From NCBI GenBank assembly GCA_027002375.1, contig JALWZX010000038.1, positions 1-5,614 of the forward strand: a DNA stretch of 5,614 bases. The letters are read 5' to 3'. The notes beneath the pieces are model-generated. The model did not search any database. It was not told where the DNA came from and saw only the letters and a program-made list of their open reading frames with translations. Below, piece after piece: positions 1-5,134 of the stretch. How positions within the stretch are numbered: the stretch's first letter is position 1; each line of letters starts with the position of its first letter. Made by a program: the position numbers and the translations under genes. Source of the stretch: a candidate division WWE3 bacterium. GTDB lineage: Bacteria > Patescibacteriota > WWE3 > 2-01-FULL-39-13.

Positions 1-44
1 AAACAAATGTGGGTTTTTGCTAATATAATTATATAACATTGGGT

Positions 45-78
45 AATCGTTTCCTGTCCTAAACGATGGGGAACGATT
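45..78. other. Dyad hairpin in the 5' leader (terminator or operator)
   Basis: AATCGTT at 45-51 pairs perfectly with AACGATT at 72-78. The pairing continues inward through 52-55 with 68-71, including two G-U pairs, to give about 11 bp around a 12-nt loop. A competing perfect 7-bp pairing exists between ATCGTTT (46-52) and AAACGAT (61-67), so AACGAT occurs twice on the right side. The dyad is followed by a T-rich stretch (79-87, interrupted), which would fit a weak terminator of a gene lying before the window. It could also be an operator or a switchable leader for the glycosyltransferase genes. The 11-bp AT-rich sequence TAATTATATAA flanks it as a direct repeat (26-36 and 87-97). Bases 1-44 show no coding signal. 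Confidence 0.4.
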
Positions 79-92
79 TACTCTTTTAATTA

Positions 93-130
93 TATAATAT
101 TATTTCGCAACAACTCTAATATAATATGAT
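93..130 (+). promoter_or_regulatory. AT-rich promoter-like region before the first glycosyltransferase
   Basis: Two exact TATAAT hexamers (93-98 and 120-125) and a TATGAT (125-130) lie 34-71 bases upstream of the ATG at 164. No convincing -35 box is found at 16-18 bp from any of them; the best is a poor TTCGCA at 104-109. In DNA this AT-rich such hexamers arise by chance, so the position is only a suggestion. No Shine-Dalgarno sequence precedes the ATG. Confidence 0.25.
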
Positions 131-163
131 GTAGAATTCGATTTATATATGTTTACATAAAAG

Positions 164-1096
164 ATGAGAGATACTAAAGATACTAAACAGACAAACTTAC
201 AAAAAAACGATACTAAACCCCTAGTCAGCGTAATAATTCCTACAAAAAATAGCGGTAAATACCTTGCTAAAACCTTAGAATCAATGAAAAGACAGACTTA
301 CAAAAATATTGAATTAATAGTTGTAGATAATTATTCTACAGATAACACTAGAGAAATTGCGCGAAAATATACAGATAAAGTATATAAAAAAGGCCCTGAA
401 AGAACTTTTCAAGTAAATTATGGCGCAAAAATGGCTTCAGGTAAGTACCTATATTTTTCTGGTGGGGATATCAATCGTGATTCAAATTTGATTGAACAAG
501 CTGTTAATAAAGCTGAAAAAGATAATTGTGATGCTATTTATATAAATGTAGTAACTAAAATTGAAAATGCAAATATTTGGCAAAAAGCGCGTGCTGTTGA
601 ACGACTTTTGTACGTAAAAGAACCTAAGACTTCCGCCGCAAGATTTTACACAAAAGAAATTTTTGAAAAAGTTGGTGGCATAGACACAGATATCGGCCCA
701 ATAGCAGACGATCTAACATTTCAAAAAAAGTTAAACAAATTTGGCGCAAAGACAGAATTTATTGACGCTGTAGAATACAATCTAGATGAGTACGATAGCA
801 TTTTGGTGATATTTAAACGCGCACTATATTATGGGTGGTTCATAGGTAGAATGGCCAAAAAAATGCCCGACGAAACTAAAGAACAATACCCATTAATAAG
901 AGAAGAATATAAAAAACACAAAGATCTTTTATTAAAAGAAAAATCTGTATTCGTAGCATTTGTAATATATAAATTCATGCAATATACAGGTGGCGCAACA
1001 GGTATGTTACTTGCCAAACTAACTAAAGAAAACCCTAAAGTAGAAAACTTTCTATTTAAAATAAACTATGGAGCAAAAGAACAACCCAAAAAATAG
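164..1096 (+). CDS. Family-2 glycosyltransferase (GT-A fold)
   Basis: A 310-aa inverting sugar transferase, probably acting at the inner face of the membrane on a surface-glycan or lipid-linked acceptor; donor and acceptor cannot be read from the sequence. After a polar 19-residue N-terminus come the nucleotide-binding strand VSVIIPTKN (21-29), VVDNYSTDNT (53-62) and ARKYTDKVYKKGPER (66-80), a form common in this family. The metal-binding DxD position reads GGD (100-102), so the first Asp is Gly. ADDLTF (181-186) fits the usual (E/D)Dxx(F/L) acceptor-side motif. Hydrophobic stretches at about 213-230 and 261-285 suggest membrane association. The start ATG lacks a Shine-Dalgarno but leaves the whole domain intact. 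The 3' end overlaps the next gene by 29 bases, indicating one operon. Family assignment is secure; specificity is unknown. Confidence 0.9.
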   Translation: MRDTKDTKQTNLQKNDTKPLVSVIIPTKNSGKYLAKTLESMKRQTYKNIELIVVDNYSTDNTREIARKYTDKVYKKGPERTFQVNYGAKMASGKYLYFSGGDINRDSNLIEQAVNKAEKDNCDAIYINVVTKIENANIWQKARAVERLLYVKEPKTSAARFYTKEIFEKVGGIDTDIGPIADDLTFQKKLNKFGAKTEFIDAVEYNLDEYDSILVIFKRALYYGWFIGRMAKKMPDETKEQYPLIREEYKKHKDLLLKEKSVFVAFVIYKFMQYTGGATGMLLAKLTKENPKVENFLFKINYGAKEQPKK

Positions 1097-2153
1097 TGAA
1101 AGCCCCCCTACCCAATCAAACAAATTAGACCAGCAAAACAAAGTTTCAGTAATAATAGTAAATTACAATGGTAAAAAATGGCTAGAAAAATGCCTAACTT
1201 CAATCACAAATCAAACATATAAAAATTATGAAGTAATTTTTGTTGATAACAACTCAACAGATGATAGCGTAAATTACGTTAAACAAAATTTCAAACAAGT
1301 TAAACTAATTGAGAATGACCACAACGGTGGGTTTGCAGAAGGTAACAATTTGGGCATAAAACATGCAACTGGCGAGTACATAATATTGCTTAACAACGAC
1401 ACTTATGTTGAAAAAGATTATATAGAAAAATTTGTGAAAGTTTTTGTGGAATTTCCTAATTGTGGGGTGGCACAATCAAAAATTGTATTAATGAACGAAC
1501 CAAAAAAGTTAGACATAGCATGTACCTTCTGGCCTCACACAACAATGCTTTATTATGAAGGGCTCGGTGATAATTCCACCAAAAAAAGATATCAAGAACC
1601 AAAAAAAATGTTTAGTGTAAAAGGTGCATCGATGATATTCAGAAAAAATTTAGCGGACAAAATCGGCTTATTCGATGAATCATTTTGGGCTTATTACGAA
1701 GAAACAGACTTTTGCCATAGATGTTTAGTTTGGGGATACGACATAATCTACTACCCAAAGACAACCTGTTACCATGCCGGCGGAAAAACAGCAGAAATGT
1801 TTGCACAAGATTACATACAATTTCACAATTTCAAAAACAAATTAGCAAGCTATATACACAACTTTCAATTTAGATATTTGATTGTATATGTACCGATTTT
1901 TACAGTATTAACATTGGGAATTTTTAGTATAATGTTCGCTCTAAATAAAAAATTTTGGCTTACAAAAGTATTTTATAAATCATACTGGTGGAACATTAAA
2001 AATTTAAGAAATACATTGAGATACAGAAAAGAAGTTCAAAAATATAGAAAAGTAAATGATTCAGAATATTTAAAAGAAATTACAAGACACCCACCACTTA
2101 AGTATTATTTAGCATTAGCTAACGGGAATTTAGAGGGGTTTGAGTATGAGTGA
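1068..2153 (+). CDS. Family-2 glycosyltransferase, rhamnosyltransferase-like (COG1216 type)
   Basis: A 361-aa enzyme of the WcaA/RfbF-like glycosyltransferase group that transfers nucleotide-activated sugars, often rhamnose or related sugars, to growing surface polysaccharides. Visible motifs in order: KVSVIIVNYNG (25-35), VDNNSTDDS (59-67), NGGFAEGNN (86-94), LLNNDT (107-112, the DxD-equivalent NND form usual in this group), KGASMIFRK (185-193), the signature FDESFWAYYEETDFCHR (202-218) with the acceptor-site EETD, and HAGGKT (236-241). One membrane helix is predicted near 268-291, followed by a basic, aromatic cytoplasmic tail, as in many members. The ATG at 1068 is the only usable start codon before the catalytic domain. 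It lies inside the preceding gene (29-base overlap, other frame) without a Shine-Dalgarno, so translation is probably coupled. The gene ends in TGA, with a hairpin beginning five bases later. Sugar specificity is inferred only loosely. Confidence 0.92.
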   Translation: MEQKNNPKNSESPPTQSNKLDQQNKVSVIIVNYNGKKWLEKCLTSITNQTYKNYEVIFVDNNSTDDSVNYVKQNFKQVKLIENDHNGGFAEGNNLGIKHATGEYIILLNNDTYVEKDYIEKFVKVFVEFPNCGVAQSKIVLMNEPKKLDIACTFWPHTTMLYYEGLGDNSTKKRYQEPKKMFSVKGASMIFRKNLADKIGLFDESFWAYYEETDFCHRCLVWGYDIIYYPKTTCYHAGGKTAEMFAQDYIQFHNFKNKLASYIHNFQFRYLIVYVPIFTVLTLGIFSIMFALNKKFWLTKVFYKSYWWNIKNLRNTLRYRKEVQKYRKVNDSEYLKEITRHPPLKYYLALANGNLEGFEYE

Positions 2154-2158
2154 GAAAT

Positions 2159-2188
2159 GAAACTCCACGGGCTAAAGCCCGTGGTTTC
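2159..2188. repeat. Hairpin 1 of an IS200/IS605- or REP-like pair
   Basis: CCACGGGC (2165-2172), loop TAAA, then GCCCGTGG (2177-2184) form a perfect 8-bp stem. It is extended across a two-base bulge by GAAA (2159-2162) with TTTC (2185-2188). On the minus strand the core reads CCACGGGCTTTAGCCCGTGG, a form familiar from the right ends of IS200/IS605 elements that carry tnpB; this is recalled resemblance, not a search result. It begins five bases after the stop of the upstream glycosyltransferase gene and could also act as its terminator, although the following T-run (TTTCTT) is weak. Confidence 0.65.
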
Positions 2189-2258
2189 TTATCGCCAATT
2201 ACTATATTGATTAACTCCAACCACGCACTAAAATGCGTGGTTTTAAGTTTGGCGATAA
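2189..2258. repeat. Hairpin 2 enclosed by a perfect 10-bp inverted repeat
   Basis: TTATCGCCAA (2189-2198) is exactly complementary to TTGGCGATAA (2249-2258), and between them sits a second hairpin: AACCACGCA (2219-2227), loop CTAAAA, TGCGTGGTT (2234-2242), 9 bp. The inner hairpin is a relative of hairpin 1. Both have CCACG, a variable pair, CTAAA, a variable complement and CGTGG, with GG/CC in one and CA/TG in the other, so pairing is kept although bases differ. The layout suits a small non-autonomous element (REP doublet, PATE-like, or orphan right end with guide-RNA-like structure). No transposase gene is present in the window. Confidence 0.6.
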
Positions 2259-2351
2259 TAAAATCAACCCAAAATGAATCACGAAGCATTTTATTAAATT
2301 GATTAAAAGTATTTAGAAGAGAGTGATTGTTGTACATGTAGAAATTGCCTG

Positions 2352-2381
2352 TTGTTGGTGATATAGAATTTAAGTTATAAT
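2352..2381 (+). promoter_or_regulatory. Sigma-70-type promoter of the 2388 gene, predicted leaderless
   Basis: TTGTTG (2352-2357), an 18-bp spacer and an exact TATAAT (2376-2381). Only six bases (TACGAT) separate the -10 box from the ATG at 2388, so the predicted transcription start coincides with the start codon and the mRNA would have essentially no 5' leader. The DNA from 2259 to 2351 shows no gene; an 8-bp palindrome TACATGTA lies at 2333-2340. Confidence 0.6.
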
Positions 2382-2387
2382 TACGAT

Positions 2388-3128
2388 ATGGATATTTATG
2401 GATCAGAAATAAGTGATAGCAGTCGAGAAAACCCACATGATGGTTCTACACATGGTGCTGATAATGCATCTACTTACCCAGACCCATTAACTCCGATTCA
2501 AAGGAAAAGAATCATGAACGTTATGCAAAATCCAGAAGTTGAGGGTGGAAATAAACAAGTAGATTCAATAACACCTGAACCAGAGTGGGAAAGAGCTGCA
2601 AGATTAAGAGAAGAAACAGAGTTTGAACGTAAATTTGCAATTGCAGTACAAGTAAAACGCATGGTTCCTAAAATAGAAAATGGAATTGGCGGACTTCAGC
2701 ATAATTTTGAATATATGTTAGCTGTCCCAAATGATATGCTGAGTAGAATGCAAGGTAAATTAGCCCTCTACGGTGAACGTGCGCAACAATTAACACATTC
2801 GCACGCAGAAAATTCACTAGCAGGTCTAGAAGAAATGGCAGATGATATACAATGGCTTTCAGAAATTACAGAATTATCAGAAAAATATTTACAACCCAAC
2901 TTACATAAAGGTATTCCTAACCATGAACTTGTACAACGTACCAGTGAGCAATTTAAATATTTAATGATAATGACGTATAATCTACCACTTTTGGTAGATA
3001 TTGTAGAAGCTGTCGAAAGTGCACGAGAAAAAGGTCAAGATGAAGCAACTGCTTTCTATGATGCTATTGATGCAACATTTGATAAACTCACTCAACCTCC
3101 AGAAGAAAACACTACTACCACTAATTAA
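2388..3128 (+). CDS. Unrecognised helical protein, accessory gene
   Basis: A 246-aa protein I cannot assign to a family. Residues 1-65 are polar, rich in Ser, Asp, Asn and Pro and probably disordered. From about 66 to 235 the sequence is strongly helix-forming and acidic/basic alternating (for example EWERAARLREETEFERK at 66-82), suggesting a helical bundle or coiled-coil segments. The tail PPEENTTTTN is flexible. There is no signal peptide, no membrane segment and no cysteine, so it is probably a soluble cytoplasmic protein. The ATG at 2388 is chosen because a promoter -10 box ends six bases before it. It stands alone: hairpins separate it from the upstream glycosyltransferases, and a terminator hairpin follows 57 bases after its stop. 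Codon use looks like its neighbours. Its reality as a gene is likely from length, promoter and amino-acid balance; no function is proposed. Confidence 0.75.
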   Translation: MDIYGSEISDSSRENPHDGSTHGADNASTYPDPLTPIQRKRIMNVMQNPEVEGGNKQVDSITPEPEWERAARLREETEFERKFAIAVQVKRMVPKIENGIGGLQHNFEYMLAVPNDMLSRMQGKLALYGERAQQLTHSHAENSLAGLEEMADDIQWLSEITELSEKYLQPNLHKGIPNHELVQRTSEQFKYLMIMTYNLPLLVDIVEAVESAREKGQDEATAFYDAIDATFDKLTQPPEENTTTTN

Positions 3129-3148
3129 ATATCGAGTCTAAACAGTTA

Positions 3149-3177
3149 TTGACTCACATAATCACACTCAATATACT
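3149..3177 (+). promoter_or_regulatory. Intergenic sigma-70-type promoter
   Basis: TTGACT (3149-3154), a 17-bp spacer and TATACT (3172-3177): five of six consensus bases in each box with the optimal spacing. The predicted transcription start is near 3184, immediately before the hairpin at 3186, and no open reading frame of note begins downstream on this strand. Confidence 0.5.
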
Positions 3178-3183
3178 AAAAGA

Positions 3184-3247
3184 AGTAGACAGAAGGCGTG
3201 AATTCCTACTTGTTTGGGATTGTATTCACAGCGCTGTCTATTTTTAT
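3184..3247 (+). ncRNA. Candidate short structured RNA of about 60 nt
   Basis: A promoter at 3149-3177 would start a transcript near 3184. The transcript folds at once into TAGACAG (3186-3192) with CTGTCTA (3234-3240), an internal loop (AAGGC opposite AGCG), then GTGAAT (3198-3203) with ATTCAC (3224-3229), and ends in the T-rich ATTTTTATTTTA. Promoter plus self-contained terminator with no reading frame is the layout of a small RNA. I do not recognise it as 6S, SRP RNA, tmRNA or any other known class. The competing explanation is a plain terminator between convergent genes with a chance promoter match. Confidence 0.35.
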
Positions 3248-3250
3248 TTT
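3186..3250. terminator. Bidirectional intrinsic terminator
   Basis: The two-segment stem (3186-3192 with 3234-3240 and 3198-3203 with 3224-3229) is followed on the plus strand by ATTTTTATTTT (3240-3250). On the minus strand it is followed by CTTCTTTTA (bases 3185-3177 read in reverse). It sits between the convergent genes ending at 3128 (plus) and 3311 (minus) and can serve both. The internal loop makes the stem weaker than a textbook terminator. Confidence 0.55.
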
Positions 3251-3272
3251 AATATTCAACAAAATTTATACC

Positions 3273-3320
3273 AAATACAATCTCACATTGAGCATCATTT
3301 AACATTTATGTTATATTCTT
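3273..3320 (+). repeat. Direct repeat, copy 1: orphan promoter-like sequence
   Basis: This copy matches 4366-4413 at about 37 of 48 positions without gaps, with identical ends: AAATACAATC, then 19 bases with little similarity, then a 19-base block differing at one position. It contains TTGAGC (3288-3293), an 18-bp spacer and an extended -10 TGTTATATT (3309-3317), as in the other copy. Here, however, no gene follows: the triplet matching the start codon of copy 2 is GTG (3337-3339), and a TAA comes one codon later. The -10 box overlaps the stop codon of the minus-strand gene, so a transcript from here would be antisense to that gene. Confidence 0.6.
3288..3317 (+). promoter_or_regulatory. Orphan extended -10 promoter, antisense to the minus-strand gene
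   Basis: TTGAGC (3288-3293), 18 bp, then TATATT (3312-3317) preceded by TG and one base (3309-3311), which is the extended -10 arrangement. Predicted start near 3324, reading into the 3' end of the opposite-strand gene. It may be a relic of a promoter that once drove a gene here, or an active source of antisense RNA. Confidence 0.35.
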
Positions 3321-4171
3321 TTCAACAATTCATTTAGTGACCTAACCATAGCCAATATTGTAGAATACGATGTATCAGGATACGGTAGTATGGCAGAATT
3401 AGGTTTCCCCATAGGCAAAGATGGTGTATGCCCGATATTCGGCACAAAGCGATGTCCATAGTTATCATGTAGCATTTTTTGTAATAAGGGATCAGAAAGA
3501 CGAGAATCATTAAAAGTATATAATGATCTAACTATTGGAATCCGATCATGTTTACTATACAATATTGCGTGTCCATGTAACTCAACCCCTAGACCTTTAC
3601 TTATTTCTCTACGAAATCTCGATGAAGGCACAATTCTAAATAAGTTCATATTGTCCATAGCTCTAGCTTTAGGAACTCCAATAAAAATTCCAAAAAAGTT
3701 TTCCAATCCCTCAAATGGATACACAATGTTTCTAGTTCTTATCTCACCGGTATCTAATTTTACTTTAGATCTTCCGAAACCATTAGGACAAACAATATCT
3801 AATGAGTTTATCCCTCTAAAGACGTCTAATAACTTATCGAAATTAGGCATACCATCTAATTTTAATAACTCACCTAATTGAAGAAATTCTCCAATCAACG
3901 TAAACATCTCATCCAAAGAGGGTACCATACTTGTTGGTATTAAGTTACTATTTCCATCAGAATTAAACTTTGAAAATCTTGGGACATTATTGCTAAAAGC
4001 TATCTCATCAAATAACGCCGGGTTATCAACCCTATGACGTGAAAAAGAGTTGCCAATACTTAAACCCCACGAATTACCATCATCGTCTTGTAACACCTCA
4101 TAATGCCTATTAGGAACATAACAAGAGTCTGATTCTCTAAATGAAACTATGTTTATACTACCGTCTATCAT
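3311..4171 (-). CDS. Unrecognised 286-aa protein, minus-strand accessory gene
   Basis: A soluble protein that I cannot place in a family. It has no signal peptide and no membrane segment. The middle holds a hydrophobic helical part (about 85-120, rich in Leu and Phe). The C-terminal third is His-, Tyr- and Pro-rich: HGHAILYS (199-206), DNYGHRFVPNIGHTP (236-250) and MGKPNSAILPYPD (254-266). These look like structured, possibly catalytic or ligand-binding segments, but no known active-site pattern is evident. The ATG at 4171 is preferred over a GTG 18 bases further out at 4189, because that GTG overlaps the -10 box and would lie before the transcription start. The gene is transcribed against all its neighbours, has its own consensus promoter, and is bracketed by the 48-bp direct repeats, so it looks like a separately acquired cassette. 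Function unknown. Confidence 0.75.
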   Translation of the reverse strand: MIDGSINIVSFRESDSCYVPNRHYEVLQDDDGNSWGLSIGNSFSRHRVDNPALFDEIAFSNNVPRFSKFNSDGNSNLIPTSMVPSLDEMFTLIGEFLQLGELLKLDGMPNFDKLLDVFRGINSLDIVCPNGFGRSKVKLDTGEIRTRNIVYPFEGLENFFGIFIGVPKARAMDNMNLFRIVPSSRFRREISKGLGVELHGHAILYSKHDRIPIVRSLYTFNDSRLSDPLLQKMLHDNYGHRFVPNIGHTPSLPMGKPNSAILPYPDTSYSTILAMVRSLNELLKRI

Positions 4172-4180
4172 AATGTTTGT

Positions 4181-4208
4181 ATTATACACCTCACGACCTC
4201 TCTGTCAA
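4181..4208 (-). promoter_or_regulatory. Perfect consensus sigma-70 promoter of the minus-strand gene
   Basis: Read on the minus strand: TTGACA (4208-4203), 16 bp, TATAAT (4186-4181). Both hexamers match the bacterial housekeeping consensus exactly. Nine bases (ACAAACATT) separate the -10 box from the ATG at 4171, so the transcript is predicted to begin within about three bases of the start codon, effectively leaderless. It is the strongest promoter in the window by sequence. Confidence 0.75.
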
Positions 4209-4282
4209 GACTATGGGGCACTTCGTTTTGGAACCTATGATCTAGGCTTAATGATAAAAAATGTTGGTAAAACAAGCATAGA

Positions 4283-4292
4283 GGTTTAAACC
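4283..4292. promoter_or_regulatory. Palindrome GGTTTAAACC between divergent promoters
   Basis: A perfect 10-bp palindrome lies 75 bases upstream of the minus-strand promoter's -35 box and 88 bases upstream of the plus-strand promoter's -35 box. It could be an operator shared by the divergent genes, but a single short palindrome is weak evidence. The rest of 4209-4380 shows no gene, no RNA gene and no strong hairpin. Confidence 0.2.
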
Positions 4293-4365
4293 ACAGGCTA
4301 AATCAACAAATCCTGCTTATTTTGTCAATGTTCCAAAAAGACACTAATACCAACAATCTTACCCT

Positions 4366-4413
4366 AAATACAATCCTAAGTTGCCCATTTTCTGACATAT
4401 ATGTTATATTCTT
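4366..4413 (+). repeat. Direct repeat, copy 2: promoter region of the DPM1-like gene
   Basis: Partner of 3273-3320 at an offset of exactly 1093 bases. AAATACAATC (4366-4375) and the 19-base block at 4395-4413 are shared, the latter with one difference, and the spacing between the blocks is identical. This copy is functional in context: it ends 16 bases before the ATG of the DPM1-like glycosyltransferase. Confidence 0.6.
4381..4410 (+). promoter_or_regulatory. Extended -10 promoter of the DPM1-like/DUF2304 operon
   Basis: TTGCCC (4381-4386), an 18-bp spacer and TATATT (4405-4410), with the extended -10 TG at 4402-4403. Predicted transcription start near 4417, leaving a leader of about 13 bases with no Shine-Dalgarno before the ATG at 4430. 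Confidence 0.55.
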
Positions 4414-4429
4414 GTTAGCAAATAAAATT

Positions 4430-5131
4430 ATGGACAGGAAAAAACCATTAATATACATAGTAATGCCTGCATATAACGAAGGCAAAGTAATTAAATCTGT
4501 ACTAGAAGATCTAATTAAACATGGGTATCAAAATATAATCGTAGTTGACGACGGCAGTAAAGATGATACATATGAAGAAGCAAATAAAGTTGAAGATGTA
4601 GAAATCATTAGATTATTAATGAACAGGGGGCAAGGTGCTGCATTAAAAACGGGAATTGACTATGCAGCAGAAAATTATAGTCCAGATGTTATCGTAACCT
4701 TCGATTCTGATGGACAACATAATCCAGAAGATATAAAAAATCTTATTAAACCAATATTAAATGGCGATGCTGACATTGTATTAGGCTCTAGATTCTTAGA
4801 AAACGGAAAGAAAAACAATATTCCAACTATAAAAAAGGTAGTTCTAAAAAGTGGCATTGTATTTACTAATCTAGTATCCAAGATTAACCTCACTGATACC
4901 CACAATGGAATAAGAGCATTATCTCCTAAAGCATATAATTCTATTCAAATAACACATAGGGACATGACACACGCATCTGACATCATAGATGAAATAAATA
5001 GAAATGAATTGAGTTACAAAGAAGTACCTGTACATATTAAGTATACTGAATATTCGAATCACAAAGGTCAATCACCTTTCAATTTTGCAAAACTTGGTAT
5101 TAAAGTATTAGTTTATAAGATGTTAAATTAA
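4430..5131 (+). CDS. DPM1-like family-2 glycosyltransferase (polyprenyl-phosphate sugar synthase type)
   Basis: A 233-aa enzyme of the dolichol-phosphate mannose synthase-like branch of family 2. By family knowledge it transfers a sugar from a nucleotide donor to a polyprenyl phosphate at the cytoplasmic membrane face, giving a lipid-linked donor for later glycan or protein glycosylation. Motifs: MPAYNEG (12-18), VVDDGSKDDT (38-47), NRGQGAALKTG (65-75), the metal-binding DSDGQHNPED (92-101), GSRF (119-122), DTHNGIRALS (156-165) and HASDIIDEI (181-189). It has no C-terminal membrane helices; the separate downstream membrane protein may supply the anchor. An upstream TTG would add 36 residues, but that stretch contains the promoter and the family normally starts just before the MPAYNEG strand. 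The next gene begins three bases after its stop, so they form an operon. Exact sugar unknown. Confidence 0.93.
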   Translation: MDRKKPLIYIVMPAYNEGKVIKSVLEDLIKHGYQNIIVVDDGSKDDTYEEANKVEDVEIIRLLMNRGQGAALKTGIDYAAENYSPDVIVTFDSDGQHNPEDIKNLIKPILNGDADIVLGSRFLENGKKNNIPTIKKVVLKSGIVFTNLVSKINLTDTHNGIRALSPKAYNSIQITHRDMTHASDIIDEINRNELSYKEVPVHIKYTEYSNHKGQSPFNFAKLGIKVLVYKMLN

Positions 5132-5134
5132 GTT

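Noticed and set aside
141..158. Archaeal-type TATA box before the first gene
   Set aside because: It is too close to the ATG for archaeal spacing, and other genes in the window have clear bacterial -35/-10 promoters.
2151..2153. Possible alternative code with TGA read as Gly (as in Gracilibacteria/Absconditabacteria)
   Set aside because: Reading through this TGA gives a short peptide that runs straight into the hairpins, and no in-frame TGA interrupts any conserved domain in the window.
2159..2258. CRISPR array
   Set aside because: There are only two related hairpins, with different stems and no regular spacer pattern.
2119..2436. Minus-strand open frame of 105 codons across the hairpin region
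   Set aside because: It runs through both hairpins and the 3' end of a real gene; its KPRALARG-like peptide is simply the translation of the hairpin sequence. No start signal and no tnpB-like motifs.
3149..3337. Plus-strand 62-codon frame in the intergenic region
   Set aside because: It starts on the -35 box at a TTG and crosses the terminator hairpin and the orphan promoter repeat; composition is not coding-like.
3651..3881. Plus-strand 76-codon frame inside the minus-strand gene
   Set aside because: It is a shadow of the longer minus-strand gene, which has a consensus promoter; no promoter or start signal of its own.
4172..4189. GTG start at 4189 for the minus-strand gene
   Set aside because: The GTG directly abuts the perfect TATAAT and would lie upstream of the predicted transcription start; ATG at 4171 fits.
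4322..4429. 36-residue N-terminal extension of the DPM1-like protein from a TTG codon
   Set aside because: The stretch contains the -35 and extended -10 boxes, and the family begins just before the MPAYNEG motif; ATG at 4430 is the better start.
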